Origin: Xanthobacter oligotrophicus
GTDB taxonomy: Bacteria; Pseudomonadota; Alphaproteobacteria; Rhizobiales; Xanthobacteraceae
Reading direction: 5' to 3'
Assembly: GCF_008364685.1 (NCBI RefSeq)
Contig: NZ_VTTL01000007.1
Coordinates: 186,001 to 250,000, forward strand
Length of the DNA stretch: 64,000 bases
In this document: positions 61,244-64,000 of the stretch, piece after piece
Numbering within the stretch: position 1 is the stretch's first letter
How the letters are laid out: each line of letters opens with the position of its first letter
Notes under the pieces: model-generated
What the model was told of the DNA's origin: nothing
The model's database searches: none
Seen by the model: only the letters and a program-made list of their open reading frames with translations
Made by a program: the position numbers and the translations under genes

Positions 61244-62467
61244 ATGGAAAGTGCGAGATATCGCGCGCTGGATGGCTTGCGCGGCATGGCAGCTGTGCTC
61301 GTCGTCTTCTATCACATGACGATTTCGAGCGTTTTCAAGTCATTGTCCATCGTCACCAATGGCGATCTTGTCGTCGATGTCTTTTTCATCCTGTCAGGTT
61401 TTGTGATCTCGTCGGCCTATGCCGATCGCATCGACGATTCCCATTCGATGAGGCGGTTCCTCACCCTACGCTTCTTCAGGGTCTATCCGCTGCATTTCTG
61501 CGTCCTGATGGTGTTTCTGGCGCAGGAGATCTTCAAGCTCTACCTCTGGCACAAGGGCGTTACGTTCAACAATGGCGCGCCATTCACCGGTGACCAGTCG
61601 CCAGGCCTGTTCTTCGCCACCTTGTTCCTGGTGCAGGCCTGGGGCGTGTTCGACAGGAATTTCTGGAACGGTCCGAGCTGGAGTATCAGCTGCGAGGCCC
61701 TGGCCTATCTGGTCTTCGCCCTGACGGCGCCGCTGCGTCCCCTGCGCTGGCGCTTTGCGCCGCTAGGCATCCTCGTCTTCGCGGCATGTTCCTACATCTA
61801 TGCCGCCACGCTGCATGACGGCCTCGCCCAGGCCTTCTACGGTCCCGCGGCGATGCTGCGCGGCCTGTCCGGCTTCTTCGTCGGCGCCCTGTGCTACGAG
61901 GCGGTGTGTTCCGGACGGCTGAAGGTGTTGTTCGCTGCGGCGTCCGATCGTGCTTTGAACCTGTGGCAGGGAGGCACGGTGCTGGCCGTCCTCCTGCTGC
62001 TTTCGGTGTGCCGCGGTCCCACCATCATCGTTGTCCTGGTGCCGCTGACGGTGCTCGTGCTGCTGCTGCACACGGATCGGGGCTTCGCCTGCACCTTCCT
62101 CAACACGCGCCCGCTGCAGGCGCTGGGGAAGATCTCCTATTCCATCTACATGGTGCATTTCTTCATTCTGATCTCCGCGGACACCGTGCTGAAGCGGGTC
62201 ATCGGCGACCACCCGGATGGCACGCCGTGGTTTCAGATGCCCCTGCTTCAGGGCACGCTCCTCTCCCTGGCGCTGGCGCTGCTGGTGGTTCTCGTCGCGA
62301 GCCTCACCTGGCGCTTCATCGAGGAGCCGGGCCGCGCGTTCGGCCGGCGCCTCGTGGGCGGGCAGGGCGCGTTACAGGGCGCCGAAATGCCGGCCGGCGC
62401 GGTTGCGCCGGCGCTGGATGCGGCCGGCCACGCGACACTGGAGGCTGCGCCCCGCTCCAAGGAGTGA
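61244..62467 (+). CDS. OafA/YrhL-type membrane acyltransferase (Acyltransferase_3)
   Basis: A 407-residue integral membrane protein with about ten hydrophobic segments. RYRALDGLRGMAAVLVVFYH carries the family Arg and catalytic His; VDVFFILSGFVISSAY, MRRFLTLRFFRVYPLHF, NGPSWSISCEALAYLVF and GKISYSIYMVHFFILI follow. Such enzymes acetylate surface polysaccharides or lipid-linked sugars. It has a soluble Ala-rich tail of about 45 residues. A TTG 15 bp earlier is a less likely start. It stands alone after fdxA and could be an acquired surface-modification gene. Confidence 0.92.
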   Translation: MESARYRALDGLRGMAAVLVVFYHMTISSVFKSLSIVTNGDLVVDVFFILSGFVISSAYADRIDDSHSMRRFLTLRFFRVYPLHFCVLMVFLAQEIFKLYLWHKGVTFNNGAPFTGDQSPGLFFATLFLVQAWGVFDRNFWNGPSWSISCEALAYLVFALTAPLRPLRWRFAPLGILVFAACSYIYAATLHDGLAQAFYGPAAMLRGLSGFFVGALCYEAVCSGRLKVLFAAASDRALNLWQGGTVLAVLLLLSVCRGPTIIVVLVPLTVLVLLLHTDRGFACTFLNTRPLQALGKISYSIYMVHFFILISADTVLKRVIGDHPDGTPWFQMPLLQGTLLSLALALLVVLVASLTWRFIEEPGRAFGRRLVGGQGALQGAEMPAGAVAPALDAAGHATLEAAPRSKE

Positions 62468-62515
62468 GGCCGCCTCAAGCCCGCGCAAGCGCGCGGCCAA
62501 TGACGCAGGCCGCGC

Positions 62516-63601
62516 CTACAACGTCCCGAGGCGGGCGCGCAGGTCCGGCCCCTGGGGCAGTCCGGCCACCTCCTCCACCTGGAGCGAGCCGCCGGCCAAA
62601 GCACGGAGGATGGCGGAGGCGCCGTCGAAGCGGCGGTCCGCCCGGTCGATGAGATCCACCCACAGCTGGTCGAACTGGTCCAGCATCTCCACCAGCGGCA
62701 CCACCGGCAGCTGGATGCCGGAATAGCGCGGATATTTGTTGGTGAGCTTCTTCCAGTCGTCCTTCAGGGCGTCCCGCAGCACCGGATCGTTGGTCAGCCG
62801 GTTGTCCCGGCCACCGCGCTCGAACGCGGCCTTGGTTTCCAGCAGATGGGTGAGGTGCGCGATGGCGCGGCTGCGCATCAGCGGCCGGATCTGGTTCTTG
62901 AAATAGCCGCGCAGCATGTCGGTATAGACGGTGTCGTCATAGCCGATGTCGCGGGCCACCCCGCCGCCCACCTGCGTCGTCGTCGCCTCGAACAGGCCCT
63001 GCGGCCAGTCCGCGGCGGGCCGTGAGGTCAGGAGCAGGACCACACCCGGCGGCAGTGCGACGGCTGCGGGCAAGATCGCGATGGCGTCCCGGTCCCCGAT
63101 CCCCTCAAGTCCGTCGATGGCCACCAGAAGCCGCTTGGCGCCGGTGGTCGTCACATGCTCGCGCGCGGCGCCGAGCAGGGCGAGGACATCCGCCTGCGTC
63201 GGCTCCGCGCCGGAGCCTTCCGCCAATGCGACGCCAAATTCCGCCGTCACCGCATCCTTGAGCGCCGCCACGAGCGCGCGGGGCGTCAGGGCGCCCTGCA
63301 CATGGATGCCGATGGCCCGGATGTCGCTGGAAATGGTGCTGTCGATGCCTTCGAGAACGCCGGGCGAGCGCCCCGGTCGCCTGGCGATGATGCCGCGCAC
63401 GAACAGGGTCTTGCCGATGCCGGCGGGTGCCCGGAGCCAATAAAGCCCGCGATCGGTGGTCAGCAGGAATTCCCGCAGCGGCGTCCTGAGATAGGTGGGC
63501 GACACATAGGCCGCGTCCAGCGCGGCAAAATCGAGGGGAGCCGGATCGGCCGTCACGTCGGGCGTCGGGTCGCAGCGGACCTCCAGGGCAGGAGAGGTCA
63601 T
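62516..63601 (-). CDS. STAND/NACHT-like P-loop NTPase (short form)
   Basis: A 361-residue protein. Walker A is APAGIGKTLF (residues 58-67), Walker B-like is LLVAIDGLEGIGD (158-170), and the sensor segment VVLLLTSRPAADWPQG (188-201) is typical of STAND NTPases. After residue 325 the sequence DGASAILRALAGGSLQVEEV looks like the start of a winged-helix domain but ends at a stop codon 36 residues later. No sensor repeats or effector domain are attached. A GGAGG ribosome site precedes the ATG. It may be a truncated signalling or defence protein, or a stand-alone module. Confidence 0.75.
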   Translation of the reverse strand: MTSPALEVRCDPTPDVTADPAPLDFAALDAAYVSPTYLRTPLREFLLTTDRGLYWLRAPAGIGKTLFVRGIIARRPGRSPGVLEGIDSTISSDIRAIGIHVQGALTPRALVAALKDAVTAEFGVALAEGSGAEPTQADVLALLGAAREHVTTTGAKRLLVAIDGLEGIGDRDAIAILPAAVALPPGVVLLLTSRPAADWPQGLFEATTTQVGGGVARDIGYDDTVYTDMLRGYFKNQIRPLMRSRAIAHLTHLLETKAAFERGGRDNRLTNDPVLRDALKDDWKKLTNKYPRYSGIQLPVVPLVEMLDQFDQLWVDLIDRADRRFDGASAILRALAGGSLQVEEVAGLPQGPDLRARLGTL

Positions 63602-63769
63602 GTCGTGTTCCTCCGGGCGTTGTGGCCATTGTCGCACCACAGAGGACGGATCGCTGGTCTTCGGTCCTCCGCCCCGGCAGGATTGCCGTGCTGTTGGCGG
63701 GTTTCCACCCAAGGGTCCTCACGCCCCCTCACCAAGCACAAAGTATGCCCCAGCCGCACGGTGGAGGCT

Positions 63770-64000
63770 TCAGGGGGCGGCGGCAAGCTGCTCGTACTGG
63801 GAGAGCACCACCTGGCCCGCCGCATCGAGGTAAGCGCGGCCGAAGCGTGATTTTGCCAGCGTGTCCAACGGCTGCCAGATGGTGCCGCCGATGGGCGGGG
63901 AAGCGCCGGGCCGGGCGCAGGGTACGGCGATGGTCACGGCCTGTCCCGGCTTGTGGGCGTTGCCGCGCTCCACCCGAACCACAGCGCCGGTGACCGTGCA
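63770..64000 (-). CDS. Hypothetical protein, C-terminal part (5' end outside window)
   Basis: The frame is open from the right edge to the stop at 63770, giving 76 residues (starting CTVTGAVVRVERGNAHKPGQ). Features seen are TIAVPCARPGASPPIGGTIW, LAKSRFGRAYLDAAGQVVLS and two cysteines. A beta-rich, possibly exported protein is suggested. I recognise no family. It is upstream of the NTPase on the same strand with a 168-bp gap. Confidence 0.6.
   Translation of the reverse strand, partial: CTVTGAVVRVERGNAHKPGQAVTIAVPCARPGASPPIGGTIWQPLDTLAKSRFGRAYLDAAGQVVLSQYEQLAAAP

Overview
The window is GC-rich chromosomal DNA from an alphaproteobacterium, most likely a Hyphomicrobiales member close to Xanthobacteraceae (Xanthobacter, Starkeya or Azorhizobium type). 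The evidence is gene order: lysC-ptsP-prfA-prmC with a DUF4167 gene, kdsB-pheA divergent from a membrane cytochrome c, a SUV3-like helicase-S4-fdxA run, and rplY-pth-ychF with MaoC genes. The family assignment is inference from proteins and synteny, not a search. No rRNA, tRNA, CRISPR array, insertion sequence or phage module was recognised.

Layout. 1-7.8 kb: the end of an ABC ATPase gene, a DUF1028 gene, and a co-directional run with arginine genes (argE, argJ), mutT, a DMT exporter, an SDR and leuB. 7.8-16.5 kb: housekeeping and envelope genes (rhodanese, glycine-zipper protein, meaB, SleB-type hydrolase, YqgE/AlgH, DsbD-N-like protein, peroxiredoxin, two DUF465 micro-proteins, an ABC-F ATPase). 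16.5-21.8 kb: a minus-strand run rplY, pth, ychF and three MaoC genes. It is interrupted at 17.5-18.7 kb by a small foreign-looking cassette: one repeat-bearing possible effector and two tandem paralogues. 22.0-24.5 kb: a TsdA-like di-haem cytochrome, a micro-lipoprotein and a zinc alcohol dehydrogenase.

24.7-33.2 kb is the most system-like part. A TetR gene and two matching palindromic operators stand before a nine-gene co-directional run: OsmC, acyl-CoA-dehydrogenase-like flavoprotein, a 38-residue micro-protein, a DsbA-fold isomerase, a ferredoxin reductase, a CmpA/NrtA-type ABC importer and cyanase. A strong terminator closes it. The importer plus cyanase would take up cyanate and convert it to ammonia and CO2. 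The upstream enzymes may supply or detoxify a related electrophile, which is inference.

33.2-47 kb: translation, PTS-Ntr and amino-acid genes (DUF4167, prmC, prfA, ptsP, lysC, HIT, nudC, an NCS2-like permease with an extra C-terminal domain, pheA, kdsB, cytochrome c). 47-56.3 kb: a Yej-type peptide ABC importer with two different binding proteins, a Nudix hydrolase and a creatininase-family amidohydrolase. 56.8-64 kb: the SUV3-like helicase, S4 protein and fdxA, then an accessory-looking stretch (OafA-type acyltransferase, short STAND-type NTPase, a partial unknown) where carD would normally be expected.

Two dispersed hairpin repeat families lie between genes: one at 7729 and 11445, another at 23260 and 36963 with a partial relative at 60886.
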